NCBI RefSeq assembly: GCF_050434145.1
Contig: NZ_JBNPVX010000015.1
Location: 1-61,036, forward strand
Source: JAISST01 sp050434145
GTDB lineage: Bacteria; Fusobacteriota; Fusobacteriia; Fusobacteriales; Fusobacteriaceae
Length of the DNA: 61,036 nt
Direction: 5' to 3'
Positions 40,856-50,685 of this stretch are shown here, piece after piece. Below the pieces are notes generated by a model, which had not been told where the DNA came from, searched no databases, and saw only the letters and a list, made by a program, of their open reading frames with translations. Within the stretch, counting starts at the first letter, position 1, and each line of letters opens with the position of its first letter. A program made the position numbers and the translations under genes.

Positions 40856-42205
40856 GTGGAGAAGACAATATCATTTGACTATTCAAATGCACTAGATTTT
40901 TTATGTGAAGAAGAAATAAACATGATGGAGGGATATACCAATCTTGCATCAGAATATATTAATAATAAAAATGGAGCAGGGAATGATTTTCTAGGATGGG
41001 TAGATTTACCTACAAAATATGATAAAGCAGAATTGAAAAGAATAAAAAAAACTTCAGAAAAAATAAAGAATAATTCCGAAATTTTGGTTGTAATAGGAAT
41101 TGGTGGATCATATTTAGGAGCTAGAGCAGCCATAGATTTTTTATCACACAGTTTTTATAATAGCATTTCTAAAGAAAAAAGAGGATATCCAGAAATTTAT
41201 TTTGCAGGGAATAATATATCTGGAACTTATATGGAAGAATTATTAGAACTTTTAGATGATAGCAATTATTCTATTAATGTAATTTCAAAATCAGGAACTA
41301 CAACTGAGCCAGCGATAGCCTTTAGAATATTAAAAGAGCATATAGAAAGAAAATATGGAAAAAAAGAAGCTAAAAATAGGATTTTTGTTACTACAGATAA
41401 AGATAAAGGTGCATTGAAAATCCTTGCAGACGAAGAAGGGTATGAGACCTTTGTAATTCCATCTGATATAGGAGGAAGATTTTCAGTATTAACTGCAGTT
41501 GGGTTATTACCTATAGCATGTGCTGGTGTTGATGTTTCACTATTATTAAATGGAGCAAAGATGGCATCAAAAGAATATTCAGCAAAATATTCAAAAAATT
41601 CTTGTTATAAATATGCAGCCATAAGAAATATACTTTACAAAAAAGGAAAAATGGTAGAGATGCTAATTAATTATGAACCTAAATTGCATTATATTGGAGA
41701 ATGGTGGAAGCAATTATTTGGAGAATCTGAAGGGAAAGATAAAAAGGGAATTTTTCCAGCAACAGCAGATTTCAGTACAGATCTTCATTCAATGGGGCAA
41801 TATATCCAAGATGGACAAAGATTATTATTTGAAACAGCAGTTATAGTAGAGGGACCATTAAAAGATATAAAATTAAAAAAAGAAGAGTCAGATTTAGATG
41901 GTTTAAATTACTTAGCTGGAAAAACAATGAACCATATCAATGAGAAAGCTGCACAAGGGACATTATTAGCCCATGTAGATGGAGGAGTTCCTAATTTAAT
42001 TATTAAAATAAAGGATTTTTCACCATATTCTTTGGGATACTTATTTTATTTCTTTGAAAAAGCATGCGCAATAAGTGGTTATTTGCTAGGGGTAAATCCA
42101 TTTGATCAGCCTGGAGTAGAATCTTATAAGAAAAATATGTTTGCTTTACTGGGGAAAAAAGGCTATGAAAAGGAAGGGAAATTATTAAGAAAAAGAATTA
42201 AATAA
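40856..42205 (+). CDS. pgi: Glucose-6-phosphate isomerase
   Basis: 449-residue glycolytic enzyme of the short bacterial form. Signature IGIGGSYLGARAAIDFL near 80, SKSGTTTEPAIAFR, GGRFSVLTAVGLLPIACAG, the HSMGQYIQDGQR segment with the catalytic region, and the C-terminal GVNPFDQPGVESYKKNM with the catalytic Lys. The start is GTG 40856 with GGAGG six bases before it. The upstream repeat lies in its leader. Confidence 0.97.
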   Translation: MEKTISFDYSNALDFLCEEEINMMEGYTNLASEYINNKNGAGNDFLGWVDLPTKYDKAELKRIKKTSEKIKNNSEILVVIGIGGSYLGARAAIDFLSHSFYNSISKEKRGYPEIYFAGNNISGTYMEELLELLDDSNYSINVISKSGTTTEPAIAFRILKEHIERKYGKKEAKNRIFVTTDKDKGALKILADEEGYETFVIPSDIGGRFSVLTAVGLLPIACAGVDVSLLLNGAKMASKEYSAKYSKNSCYKYAAIRNILYKKGKMVEMLINYEPKLHYIGEWWKQLFGESEGKDKKGIFPATADFSTDLHSMGQYIQDGQRLLFETAVIVEGPLKDIKLKKEESDLDGLNYLAGKTMNHINEKAAQGTLLAHVDGGVPNLIIKIKDFSPYSLGYLFYFFEKACAISGYLLGVNPFDQPGVESYKKNMFALLGKKGYEKEGKLLRKRIK

Positions 42206-42213
42206 ATGAAATT

Positions 42214-42243
42214 AGCTACTGGTCAATGACAGTGGCTTTTTTT
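42214..42243 (+). terminator. Terminator after pgi
   Basis: Eight-base stem AGCTACTG (42214-42221) / CAGTGGCT (42230-42237), one G-U pair, then seven T's. Confidence 0.88.
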
Positions 42244-42348
42244 ATAGAATATTTTTTATTATAAGAAATATAAATTATCCTTTTATAGAACAAAGTTATT
42301 TCGTTTAAAGTTAATAGACTAATAAATATAGAAAAAATTATATAAATA

Positions 42349-42357
42349 TGGTACAAT
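42349..42357 (+). promoter_or_regulatory. Extended -10 promoter of the uppS operon
   Basis: TGG-TACAAT, 27 bases before ATG 42384. Confidence 0.55.
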
Positions 42358-42383
42358 TCATTGAATAAATCGGGGGTAAAAAA

Positions 42384-43076
42384 ATGAATTTAAATATTCC
42401 GCAACATATAGCAATAATAATGGATGGAAATGGACGATGGGGAGAGCGAAGAGGAATTCCACGCACTCTTGGACATGTAGAAGGAGTGAAAGCTCTAAGA
42501 AGAACACTAAAGCATGCAGGAGAGATAGGGGTAAAATACCTAAGTGTTTTTGCTTTTTCTACAGAAAATTGGAAAAGAAGTACAGAAGAAGTAACAGGTC
42601 TTGTTATGCTTTTTAAAAAGTTTTTGAAAAGTGAAGAAAAAGAAATGATGAGGCAAAATGTGCGTTTTATCTTATCTGGGAGTAAAGCTACTTTGGCTGA
42701 TGATATTTGTATTGCTGTAAATCATTTGGAAGAAGTTACAAAAGACAATGATGGAATAATTCTGAATGTGGCTTTTAATTATGGAGGAAGAACTGAGCTT
42801 GTAGAGGCAGTCAACAAAATATTAGCAGAAAAAAGAGATAAAATAACAGAAGAAGAATTTCCTAATTATTTATATCATAATATTCCATATCCAGATTTAT
42901 TAATAAGGACAAGTGGAGAAATGCGAATGTCAAATTTTCTAATATGGCAACTTGCGTATGCTGAATTTTATGCAACGGATACATTGTGGCCAGATTTTGG
43001 AGAGAAAGATTTAGATTTGGCTATAGAAAACTTTAATAAAAGAGTCAGAAGATTTGGAGGAAATAATGTTAAGTAG
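42384..43076 (+). CDS. uppS: Isoprenyl (undecaprenyl) diphosphate synthase
   Basis: 230-residue cis-prenyltransferase that makes the lipid carrier for cell-wall and LPS sugars. Motifs: IAIIMDGNGRWGERRGIPR with the catalytic Asp, LSVFAFSTENWKRS, FNYGGRTELVEAV, and RTSGEMRMSNFLIWQLAYAEFY. The usual RLSNFL is RMSNFL here. Overlaps cdsA by 11 bases. Confidence 0.96.
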   Translation: MNLNIPQHIAIIMDGNGRWGERRGIPRTLGHVEGVKALRRTLKHAGEIGVKYLSVFAFSTENWKRSTEEVTGLVMLFKKFLKSEEKEMMRQNVRFILSGSKATLADDICIAVNHLEEVTKDNDGIILNVAFNYGGRTELVEAVNKILAEKRDKITEEEFPNYLYHNIPYPDLLIRTSGEMRMSNFLIWQLAYAEFYATDTLWPDFGEKDLDLAIENFNKRVRRFGGNNVK

Positions 43077-43887
43077 AATAGGAGTAGCGATAATTGGAAT
43101 TCCTTTAGTATTATACATATTATTTAGTGGTGGCTATCCTCTGCTGTTGTTTACTAATCTTATAATAGGAATAGGGACTTATGAATATTATAAAATGTCT
43201 GAAAATAATGGATACACCCCATTTAAAGTATCAGGAATAATTTTCTCTTTACTTATTCCAAACATACTATTTTTTATTCATAAGAGAACGATTAAAATAG
43301 AAATTAGTGAAATAATATCAATTATGGTCTTAGTAATAATTACTTATAGAGTTCTTTCAGGTAAAATAGAAGATTCTAATAAAAATATAGGGATTACATT
43401 ATTAGGAATATTATATGTATCACTTCTTTTTTCGCATATAATAAGCATTAGTTTCTTGAAAAATGGTGGAAGATGGATCATTGCAATGCAAATAATGGTG
43501 TGGGTATGTGATTCATTTGCATATTTTGTGGGAATGGGAATAGGAAGAAAATTTTTTAAAAACGGATTATCTCATATAAGCCCTAAAAAATCTATAGAAG
43601 GCTCTATAGGTGGTGTAATATTTACAATATTATCTTTTTATATATTGCAAAGGGCATTTAATTTCTTGGATATGGAAATATCTACTATTAAAATATTGAC
43701 ATTTGCATTGGTAGTAAGTTTTGTAGCACAAATAGGAGATCTAGGAGAATCAATGTTTAAGAGAGATTTTCAAGTAAAAGATTCTGGGAAAATTCTTAGG
43801 GGACATGGTGGGATATTAGATAGATTTGATAGTCTTATATTTGTATTGCCAGTAGGATATTATATTTTAAAATATATTGTGTATTAG
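43066..43887 (+). CDS. cdsA: Phosphatidate cytidylyltransferase
   Basis: 273-residue multi-pass membrane enzyme that makes CDP-diacylglycerol. Seven or so hydrophobic helices and the family signature near the end: VVSFVAQIGDLGESMFKRDFQVKDSG-type sequence followed by LRGHGGILDRFDSLIFVLP. The frame extends to TTG 43054, but GGAGG lies between it and ATG 43066, which is the start. Translationally coupled to uppS. Confidence 0.94.
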   Translation: MLSRIGVAIIGIPLVLYILFSGGYPLLLFTNLIIGIGTYEYYKMSENNGYTPFKVSGIIFSLLIPNILFFIHKRTIKIEISEIISIMVLVIITYRVLSGKIEDSNKNIGITLLGILYVSLLFSHIISISFLKNGGRWIIAMQIMVWVCDSFAYFVGMGIGRKFFKNGLSHISPKKSIEGSIGGVIFTILSFYILQRAFNFLDMEISTIKILTFALVVSFVAQIGDLGESMFKRDFQVKDSGKILRGHGGILDRFDSLIFVLPVGYYILKYIVY

Positions 43888-43949
43888 TATTAATGATAAA
43901 TAAAAAATATAAATAATTTCAACTTAAATACTCAAAAAAGGAGATTGTG

Positions 43950-45104
43950 GTGAAGAAAATAGTTATTTTGGGTTCTACAGGAAGTATCGGAACCAGTGCA
44001 TTAGAAGTGATAAGAAATGAAAAAGATAAATATCAAGTACTAGGATTAAGTGGCCATAGCAATCATAGTTTGCTAATTGACCAAATAAAAGAATTTGATC
44101 CACAATATATTTCTATTGGAAATGAAGAAGGCTATAAGATATTAAAAGAATTATTTCCACAAAAAGAAATATTTTTTGGTGAAGAGGGACTCGTTAATCT
44201 GGCAAACTTGGATGATTATCATATATTGCTTACTGCAATAACTGGTGCTGTAGGAATAGAAGCCACAATAACAGGAATAAAAAAAGAGAAAAAAATTGCT
44301 TTGGCTAATAAAGAAACAATGGTATCAGCTGGTAAATACATTAACAGATTGTTAAAAGAACATCCCAAATCTTCTATTATACCTGTTGATAGCGAACATT
44401 CTGCAATATTTCAATGTTTACAATGTGGGAGTCCTAAAGAAGTGTCAAAACTCATTATAACTGCGAGTGGAGGATCATTTAGAGATAAAGATATTGAATT
44501 CATAAAAAATGCCACTGTAGAAGATGCACTAAAGCATCCTAATTGGGTAATGGGAAAGAAGATAACCATAGATTCAGCAACTTTAATTAATAAGGGCTTG
44601 GAAGTAATAGAAGCTCATGAGTTATTTCATATAAATTATAATCAGATTAAAGTTTTGATTCATCCTCAAAGCATTGTTCATTCTATGGTAGAGTTTGTGG
44701 ATCAAAGTGTAATAGCTCAATTAGCATTGCCTGATATGAAATTACCAATACAGTATGCGTTTTCATATCCTGAAAGATTGAAAAATCCTTCTATAGAACA
44801 ATTTGATTATACTAAGATGTCAATGTTAACTTTTGAAGAACCTCAAAACAATGTGTTTAAAGGCATAGAATTAGCTTATGCAGCAGGACGAACAGGAAAA
44901 TCAATGCCAATTGTATTTAATGCGACCAATGAAGTAGCTGTAAAGTTATTTTTGGATAAACGAATAAAATTTTTAGATATATACAAAATAGTAGAATATG
45001 GAATGTCAATTCATAATCCAATAGAAATTAATGATGTTCATACAATAAAATCAATTGATAAAGAAATAAGAAGATTAGTCTTAGAAAAATTTGGGAAAAA
45101 ATAA
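43950..45104 (+). CDS. dxr: 1-deoxy-D-xylulose 5-phosphate reductoisomerase
   Basis: 384 residues, the NADPH-dependent second step of the MEP pathway. NADPH motif ILGSTGSIGTSALEVI, then ANKETMVSAG, PVDSEHSAIFQCL and TASGGSFRDKD, INKGLEVIEAHELF with metal and substrate ligands. Two GTG codons are possible; AGGAG at 43939-43943 is spaced six bases from GTG 43950, giving the usual MKKIVILG start. Confidence 0.96.
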   Translation: MKKIVILGSTGSIGTSALEVIRNEKDKYQVLGLSGHSNHSLLIDQIKEFDPQYISIGNEEGYKILKELFPQKEIFFGEEGLVNLANLDDYHILLTAITGAVGIEATITGIKKEKKIALANKETMVSAGKYINRLLKEHPKSSIIPVDSEHSAIFQCLQCGSPKEVSKLIITASGGSFRDKDIEFIKNATVEDALKHPNWVMGKKITIDSATLINKGLEVIEAHELFHINYNQIKVLIHPQSIVHSMVEFVDQSVIAQLALPDMKLPIQYAFSYPERLKNPSIEQFDYTKMSMLTFEEPQNNVFKGIELAYAAGRTGKSMPIVFNATNEVAVKLFLDKRIKFLDIYKIVEYGMSIHNPIEINDVHTIKSIDKEIRRLVLEKFGKK

Positions 45105-45113
45105 GGAGCAATA

Positions 45114-45791
45114 ATGGGAAAACTAATAGTAATAGAAGGAACAGATGGTAGTGGAAAAGAAACACAAAGTAATTTATTGTTTGACAATCTGAAAAAAATG
45201 GGGATAAAAATACAAAAAATATCTTTTCCCAATTATGAAAGTCCTGCATGCGAACCAGTGAAAATGTATTTGGCAGGTAAATTTGGAAAAGATCCTCTGT
45301 CAGTAAATCCTTATCCTATTTCTATGATGTATGCAATAGATAGGTATGCATCATTTAAAGAAAAATGGGAAGAATTCTATAATGATGATGGAGTAATAAT
45401 TACAGATAGATATGTGACTTCCAATATGATACACCAAGGATCAAAGATTTTGGATTTGGATGAAAAGAAGATATACTTAGATTGGCTTTGTGATTTGGAA
45501 TATGACAAGATAAAGGTTCCAAGGGCAGATATAACTATTTTTCTTAATATGCCAATTGAAAAATCTTTTGAATTGATGGCTGAAAGGAAAAATAAAATAA
45601 CTGGAGAAAGTAAAAAAGACATACATGAAGAGAATAGAAAGTATCTGGAAATATCATATCAAACAGCATGTGACATTTCTACCCAATATAATTGGGAAGA
45701 AATAAAATGTATGGAAAATAATCAATTAAAAACTATTGAAGAAATACAAGAAGAAATATCAGAAAAAGTGAAAAAGATTTTATTTTTATAA
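45114..45791 (+). CDS. tmk: Thymidylate kinase
   Basis: 225-residue dTMP kinase. P-loop VIEGTDGSGKETQSNLL, ISFPNYESPACEPVKMYL, AIDRYASFKEKW, and the DRYVTSNMIHQGSK motif with substrate contacts; the lid AERKNKITGESKKDIHE is of the eukaryote/Firmicute-unlike longer type. Starts nine bases after dxr. Confidence 0.93.
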   Translation: MGKLIVIEGTDGSGKETQSNLLFDNLKKMGIKIQKISFPNYESPACEPVKMYLAGKFGKDPLSVNPYPISMMYAIDRYASFKEKWEEFYNDDGVIITDRYVTSNMIHQGSKILDLDEKKIYLDWLCDLEYDKIKVPRADITIFLNMPIEKSFELMAERKNKITGESKKDIHEENRKYLEISYQTACDISTQYNWEEIKCMENNQLKTIEEIQEEISEKVKKILFL

Positions 45792-45899
45792 CTATTTCAG
45801 AAAAAAAATAGTCTAAAATTAGACAGTTATTAAGAGAAATTTTACAATTATCCTAATCTTTTGTAAAAAAGTTTTTATGAATGGAGGAGTCAAGAAATA

Positions 45900-46955
45900 A
45901 TGAGAATACAGAGTTTATTAGCATTAGTTCCAACAAAGATTTTATTGGCATTACTAATTTTAAGTGTACTAATATTTATCCATGAACTAGGACATTTCCT
46001 TGCCGCTAAAATGTTTAAAATACCTGTAAGTGAATTTGCTTTGGGAATGGGTCCCAAGGTGCTTTCTATCAAAGGAAAAAATACGACATACTCATTACGG
46101 CTCATACCTGTAGGTGGATTCGTAAATATTGAAGGGATGGAAATAGAACCAGAAGAGGAAGTAGAGAATGGATTTAATTCAAAACATCCTTTAAAAAGGT
46201 TTGTAGTATTATTTGCAGGTGTATTTATGAATTTTTTATTGGCATTTATGATAATTTTTGTCAGTGTAAAAATATCAGGAGCATATTCAGCAAGTAATGA
46301 ACCAGTAATAGGGATAATAGGGGAAGAATCAGCAGGGAAAGGAGTACTGATTCCCAAAGATAAAATTTTAAAGATAGATAATATAGAGATAACACAATGG
46401 TCTGATATAATAGATGCAGTAAATAAAAATTCTGAAAATATTGATACAAAAGAGTTAGAGATTTCTGTAAATCGTAATGGTGAAATAAAGAATTTTAAAA
46501 TGAAACTGAAAAAAAATCTTGAAAATAATAGATTTATGATCGGAATAGGTCCAGAAGTTTATTTGGACAAATCTACCAAGAGAGTTTTTCAAGAAAACAA
46601 AGAAATATATTCAATGATGTTAAATGGGCTAAAAATGCTTTTTACTGGCAGAGTGAAATCTAGTGAAATAAGTGGACCAATTGGAATAATAAAAGCTGTA
46701 GGAGAATTTTCCCAAAAAGGATTAGGGCCTTTGACTTTTTTAGCAGCATTGCTATCAATAAATTTAGGACTATTGAATTTATTGCCATTTCCAGCACTTG
46801 ATGGTGGGAGAATAGTATTTGTAATTTTTGAATTTTTAAAAATTAAAATAAATAAAAAAGTAGAAGAAAAACTGCATTTTGCAGGAATGATAGTATTATT
46901 TAGCTTGATATTTCTGATAACAATAAATGATGTATTAAAGATATTTAAAAGATAG
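45900..46955 (+). CDS. rseP: RseP-type site-2 zinc metalloprotease
   Basis: 351-residue intramembrane protease. Active site LIFIHELGHFLAAKMF near residue 24 in the first helix, a single PDZ domain in the middle (about 125-215; E. coli RseP has two), and the second zinc motif NLLPFPALDGGRIVF near residue 295. In other bacteria it cleaves anti-sigma factors and leftover signal peptides. ATG 45900 after GGAGG. Follows uppS-cdsA-dxr-tmk, the usual envelope-biogenesis neighbourhood. Confidence 0.95.
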   Translation: MRIQSLLALVPTKILLALLILSVLIFIHELGHFLAAKMFKIPVSEFALGMGPKVLSIKGKNTTYSLRLIPVGGFVNIEGMEIEPEEEVENGFNSKHPLKRFVVLFAGVFMNFLLAFMIIFVSVKISGAYSASNEPVIGIIGEESAGKGVLIPKDKILKIDNIEITQWSDIIDAVNKNSENIDTKELEISVNRNGEIKNFKMKLKKNLENNRFMIGIGPEVYLDKSTKRVFQENKEIYSMMLNGLKMLFTGRVKSSEISGPIGIIKAVGEFSQKGLGPLTFLAALLSINLGLLNLLPFPALDGGRIVFVIFEFLKIKINKKVEEKLHFAGMIVLFSLIFLITINDVLKIFKR

Positions 46956-47018
46956 AAAAATATTACTAATAGAGCTATGTAAGAAAAGAGAAAAAATGTA
47001 CTAAAAATAAAAAAATAC

Positions 47019-47047
47019 TTGAAAAAATTACTTTTTTTTATTATAAT
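47019..47047 (+). promoter_or_regulatory. Promoter of the NtrC-like regulator
   Basis: TTGAAA (47019-47024), 17-base spacer, consensus TATAAT (47042-47047). Directly downstream is an inverted repeat ACATTTT / AAAATGT (47063-47090). The leader is nearly 200 bases. Confidence 0.78.
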
Positions 47048-47249
47048 ATATTTGAAAAAAGGACATTTTTTAGTAAAAAAAGTAAAATGTAGAAAAAACA
47101 AACAGAATGACTTGCAAAAAATTTATAAATCAAATAGAAATAAGATTATTTTAAAAGAAGTATGAGGATTAAATTTAAAAGATACTGTATTAGAACAATT
47201 AAAAAAATAATGACTTTAATTAGAGAAAAATTTTTGGAAGGAGGTTTTT

Positions 47250-48632
47250 ATGAAAAATGCTATATTAGCTATTTCAGACAAAAAAGATGTGTTGAGACAA
47301 ATAAGAAAAGAGCTTGGAGAAGATTATGAAGTAATAACTTTTACCAATCTTTTAGATGCGATGGATATGCTAAGAGAAAGTGAATTTGATATTATTTTAT
47401 TAGATGAACATTTGACATGGTTTAATTTTGTAGAAGCAAAAAGAAAGTTAAATGGAATGGGCGATTTTGTAATAGTTGGACTTTTGGATGAAGAAAAGGA
47501 AGATAAAATAAAAGAGCTGAAAGAAGCTGGTATTTATCACTATATGCTAAAACCAATTGAGTTAAAAGAAATGAACAGAGTAATGTTTTCTGCTCTAGTA
47601 AATTTGGAATTAATCAAAGATAAGAAAAAACTAGAAGATAAATTGTCAAAATTGGAAGAAGAAGATGAAGTGGTAGGACAATCTTCAAGAATAAAAGATG
47701 TAAGGTTACAAATAGAGAAAATGGCTGCCACAGAAGTTACTGTCCTCGTTGCTGGTGAAAATGGAACTGGAAAGACATATGTCGCTAATGGCATTCATAA
47801 TAAAAGTGAAAGAAGAAAAAATGATTATATAGAAGTAAGCTGTTCATCTTTTACATCAGAAGCTTTTGAAAAAGAAATTTTTGGTTATGAAAAAGGAGCT
47901 TTTCAAGGAGCGACAGTCAGTAAAAAAGGAATTTTGGAAGAATCAGCAGGAGGGACAGTATTTTTAGATGAGATAGCAGATGTTGATATAAGATTACAAA
48001 GCAAGTTATTACAAGCAATAGAATACAGTGAAATAAAAAGAGTTGGTGGAACAAAAGCAAAAAAAATAGATGTAAGGTTTATTTTATCTACTAGTAAAAA
48101 CCTTAAAGAGGAAGTTGAAAAAGGTAAATTCAGAAAAGATTTATACAACAGATTGAGTGCCTTTTCAATAGAAGTACCTTCTTTGAGGGAAAGAAAAGAG
48201 GATATACCGTTACTTGCTAACTATTTTTTGAATAAAATAGTAAGAGAGTTGCATAAAGACACTCCAGTTATTTCTGGAGAAGCAATGAAATATTTGATGG
48301 AATATTCATTTCCAGGGAATATAAGGGAATTAAGAAATATGATAGAAAGAATGGTAATTTTATCTACAGATAAAATACTAGATGTGGATGATCTACCATT
48401 GGAAGTAAAAATGAAATCTGATACAGTAGAGAATAAAACGATTATTGGGGTTGGTCCACTAAAAGATATATTAGAACAAGAAATTTTTGGGCTTGATGAT
48501 GTAGAAAAAGTAGTAATTGCAAGAGCATTACAAAAAACTAGATGGAATAAGCAAGAAACATCAAAGTTACTTGGCATAGGAAGAACAACATTATATGAAA
48601 AAATTAGAAAATATGGGTTAGATTTAAAGTAG
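47250..48632 (+). CDS. NtrC-like response regulator with altered GAFTGA loop
   Basis: 460 residues in three parts. The receiver (1-120) is degenerate: the N-terminal acidic pair is reduced (ILAISDKKD), the phospho-acceptor Asp in ILLDEHLTW and the Lys in YMLKPIEL remain. The AAA+ domain (about 150-385) has Walker A AGENGTGKTYVA, GYEKGAFQGA in place of GAFTGA, Walker B GGTVFLDEIAD and the arginine finger FRKDLYNRLS. The C-terminal Fis helix-turn-helix ends ETSKLLGIGRTTLYEKI. No kinase is adjacent. The loop change may weaken sigma-54 contact, so the factor might act with the housekeeping sigma. Confidence 0.9.
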   Translation: MKNAILAISDKKDVLRQIRKELGEDYEVITFTNLLDAMDMLRESEFDIILLDEHLTWFNFVEAKRKLNGMGDFVIVGLLDEEKEDKIKELKEAGIYHYMLKPIELKEMNRVMFSALVNLELIKDKKKLEDKLSKLEEEDEVVGQSSRIKDVRLQIEKMAATEVTVLVAGENGTGKTYVANGIHNKSERRKNDYIEVSCSSFTSEAFEKEIFGYEKGAFQGATVSKKGILEESAGGTVFLDEIADVDIRLQSKLLQAIEYSEIKRVGGTKAKKIDVRFILSTSKNLKEEVEKGKFRKDLYNRLSAFSIEVPSLRERKEDIPLLANYFLNKIVRELHKDTPVISGEAMKYLMEYSFPGNIRELRNMIERMVILSTDKILDVDDLPLEVKMKSDTVENKTIIGVGPLKDILEQEIFGLDDVEKVVIARALQKTRWNKQETSKLLGIGRTTLYEKIRKYGLDLK

Positions 48633-48690
48633 GCTATGCAAAGAAAAAGAAATCAAACAAAAATAAACTAAAGAAGAGGGATCGGATATC

Positions 48691-50469
48691 ATGTCAATAA
48701 GAAGTTTTAGAAAAAGAATGAAACCAATAATATGGATAATTACAATATTGATGATAGCATCAGGATTAGGATATGTAATGACAGTAGGTACAGATTATTC
48801 TGGATCAAACAACGTTGCATTAAAATTAAATGGGAAAAAAATCCCAACACTTGAAGTAGACAGAACCATTCAAATGGTCTCAGAGCAATATGGAAATTTT
48901 GGAATAAAGAATGTGCCAGATAATGCAATGGAAATATTAGGTGTTAATGGAACGATAGAAAAATATCTTCTTTTAAATATGGCTAATGAAGCAAAAATAT
49001 CTGTTTCTTCCAAAGATGTAGAGACAAAGTATAAAGAAACTGAAGAAGGAATCACCAAATATTTGGCAGAAATGTCAGGTATATCTGATGTCAAAAGTGA
49101 GATATATAAGAATCTATTTAAGAATTGGCTAAATGCTAGAGGCTATACAAAAGATACATTCAAAAGTGAGATAAAAGATAATTTAAAGATAGAAGGTTTG
49201 ACAGGAAGCTTTAAAAATAAAGCTAAAGAACCTACTGAAGCAGAAATAGAAAAATATTATGCTGAAAATAAAAATATTAAGTTTAGTGATGTTGAATTTG
49301 ATAAAGCTAAAGTAAATATAATTGAGATGTTAAAGCAAGAAGAAGCAGGTAAAGTTTACTCAGCACTTCTAACAAAAGCGAAGAAAGTGGCAAAAATAGA
49401 AGATATAAATGAAAGATATAAAAATTTTACAGAGAAAGAAGTCAAAAATATAGACGGAATCAGCATTACTAATTTAGAGTTAGCCAAAATTAAACTATCA
49501 TTAATACCTTATTTAGGTGAAGATATGTCAAAATTAGATGAGTTAACTAATTCACTCATTGAAAAACAAGTGGCAATGATACAGGCTGCAAAAAAACGTG
49601 GTATTAAAGTAAACGAGGAATTACCATTAGAAAGCCAAATTACAGAATATCAAGAAGGATTGTATGAAAAAATTAAAAGTGAATTGAATCCAACAGAGGA
49701 ACAATTGAAGGAATATTTTGAAAGTAATAGATTGCTATATGATACTCATGCTACTTCAGATATAAAAATTGCAATATTAAAATTAGATTATTCCCCAGAA
49801 GATTTGGCTAAAAATAAAGAAAAAGCAGAGAAATTATTAAGAGAAGTAACAATAGATAATTTTAGAGAAAAAGCAAAAGAATTTGGACAAGATGGAAGTG
49901 CACAATTAGGAGGAGCTCTGGGAGAATTTTCAAAGGGAGAAATGATACCAGCTTTCTCTGAAGCAGTCTTTAATGGAGAAGTAGGAAAGATAATACCAAA
50001 TGTTGTAACAACTGACTATGGAGATCATATAGTATGGGTAGAAGCAAAAGATGAGGCAGCAGGGAAAGCAAAAGCGAGTCATATATTACTAATGCCTGAA
50101 TTTTCTGAAAAAACTAATGCAGTTCACCAAAATGAAATAAAAGAAATAGAGAGCAAGATTCTTTTAGGTGAAACACCACTGGATAAATTGTCAGAATCTA
50201 ATAAAAACATTCTTTATGCAGGTACTGTACAAGGAGTGACAGCTGAGGGATTTATCCCTAACATAACTACTTCTAAAGAATTAACTGATGTAATTTTTGA
50301 ATCAAATTTAAATGAAGTATCTCATAAAATATTGGGAAATAATGCTTTCATTTTTCAAAAAACAAATGAAATAAAAGCAGAGAAAGCTGAATTTGAGAAA
50401 ATAAAAGAAAAAATAAAAATAGATTATTTAAATAGAAAAGCTACAGAAGAAATGGAAAAATTATTTTAA
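48691..50469 (+). CDS. PpiD/SurA-like periplasmic peptidyl-prolyl isomerase
   Basis: 592 residues. One N-terminal membrane helix (IIWIITILMIASGLGYVMTV, about 13-32) anchors a large periplasmic chaperone. About 45-190 is a SurA_N-like helical domain. A parvulin domain at about 345-455 has the marks HATSDIKIAILKL, DGSAQLGGALGEFSKGEMIP and AFSEAVFNGEVGKI. A second, incomplete parvulin-like part begins at KASHILLMPEF. This resembles PpiD, which helps proteins leaving the translocon. GAGGG precedes ATG 48691. Confidence 0.9.
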   Translation: MSIRSFRKRMKPIIWIITILMIASGLGYVMTVGTDYSGSNNVALKLNGKKIPTLEVDRTIQMVSEQYGNFGIKNVPDNAMEILGVNGTIEKYLLLNMANEAKISVSSKDVETKYKETEEGITKYLAEMSGISDVKSEIYKNLFKNWLNARGYTKDTFKSEIKDNLKIEGLTGSFKNKAKEPTEAEIEKYYAENKNIKFSDVEFDKAKVNIIEMLKQEEAGKVYSALLTKAKKVAKIEDINERYKNFTEKEVKNIDGISITNLELAKIKLSLIPYLGEDMSKLDELTNSLIEKQVAMIQAAKKRGIKVNEELPLESQITEYQEGLYEKIKSELNPTEEQLKEYFESNRLLYDTHATSDIKIAILKLDYSPEDLAKNKEKAEKLLREVTIDNFREKAKEFGQDGSAQLGGALGEFSKGEMIPAFSEAVFNGEVGKIIPNVVTTDYGDHIVWVEAKDEAAGKAKASHILLMPEFSEKTNAVHQNEIKEIESKILLGETPLDKLSESNKNILYAGTVQGVTAEGFIPNITTSKELTDVIFESNLNEVSHKILGNNAFIFQKTNEIKAEKAEFEKIKEKIKIDYLNRKATEEMEKLF

Positions 50470-50486
50470 AAACTTACATTTTGAAT

Positions 50487-50541
50487 AAAAAGTGCACTCT
50501 GAATAATTGACTGAAGGACATATTTAGAAGTGTACTTTTTA
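50487..50541 (+). terminator. Terminator after the PpiD-like gene
   Basis: 12-base stem AAAAAGTGCACT (50487-50498) / AGTGTACTTTTT (50529-50540) with one G-U pair and a 30-base loop. Confidence 0.65.
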
Positions 50542-50600
50542 TTAGTGAAGTGAGATTGTAGATATAAATATTTCAAGATAATAAATTTTTATTTTCATGA

Positions 50601-50629
50601 TTGATTATTTATGAAAAATATAATATACT
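50601..50629 (+). promoter_or_regulatory. Promoter of the dnaG-rpoD operon
   Basis: TTGATT (50601-50606), 17-base spacer, TATACT (50624-50629), about 50 bases before dnaG. Confidence 0.6.
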
Positions 50630-50685
50630 GTAGAGTAATGTGTAAAAATATTTTTATTTTTTGAAAATAATAAAGAGTGATAAAA

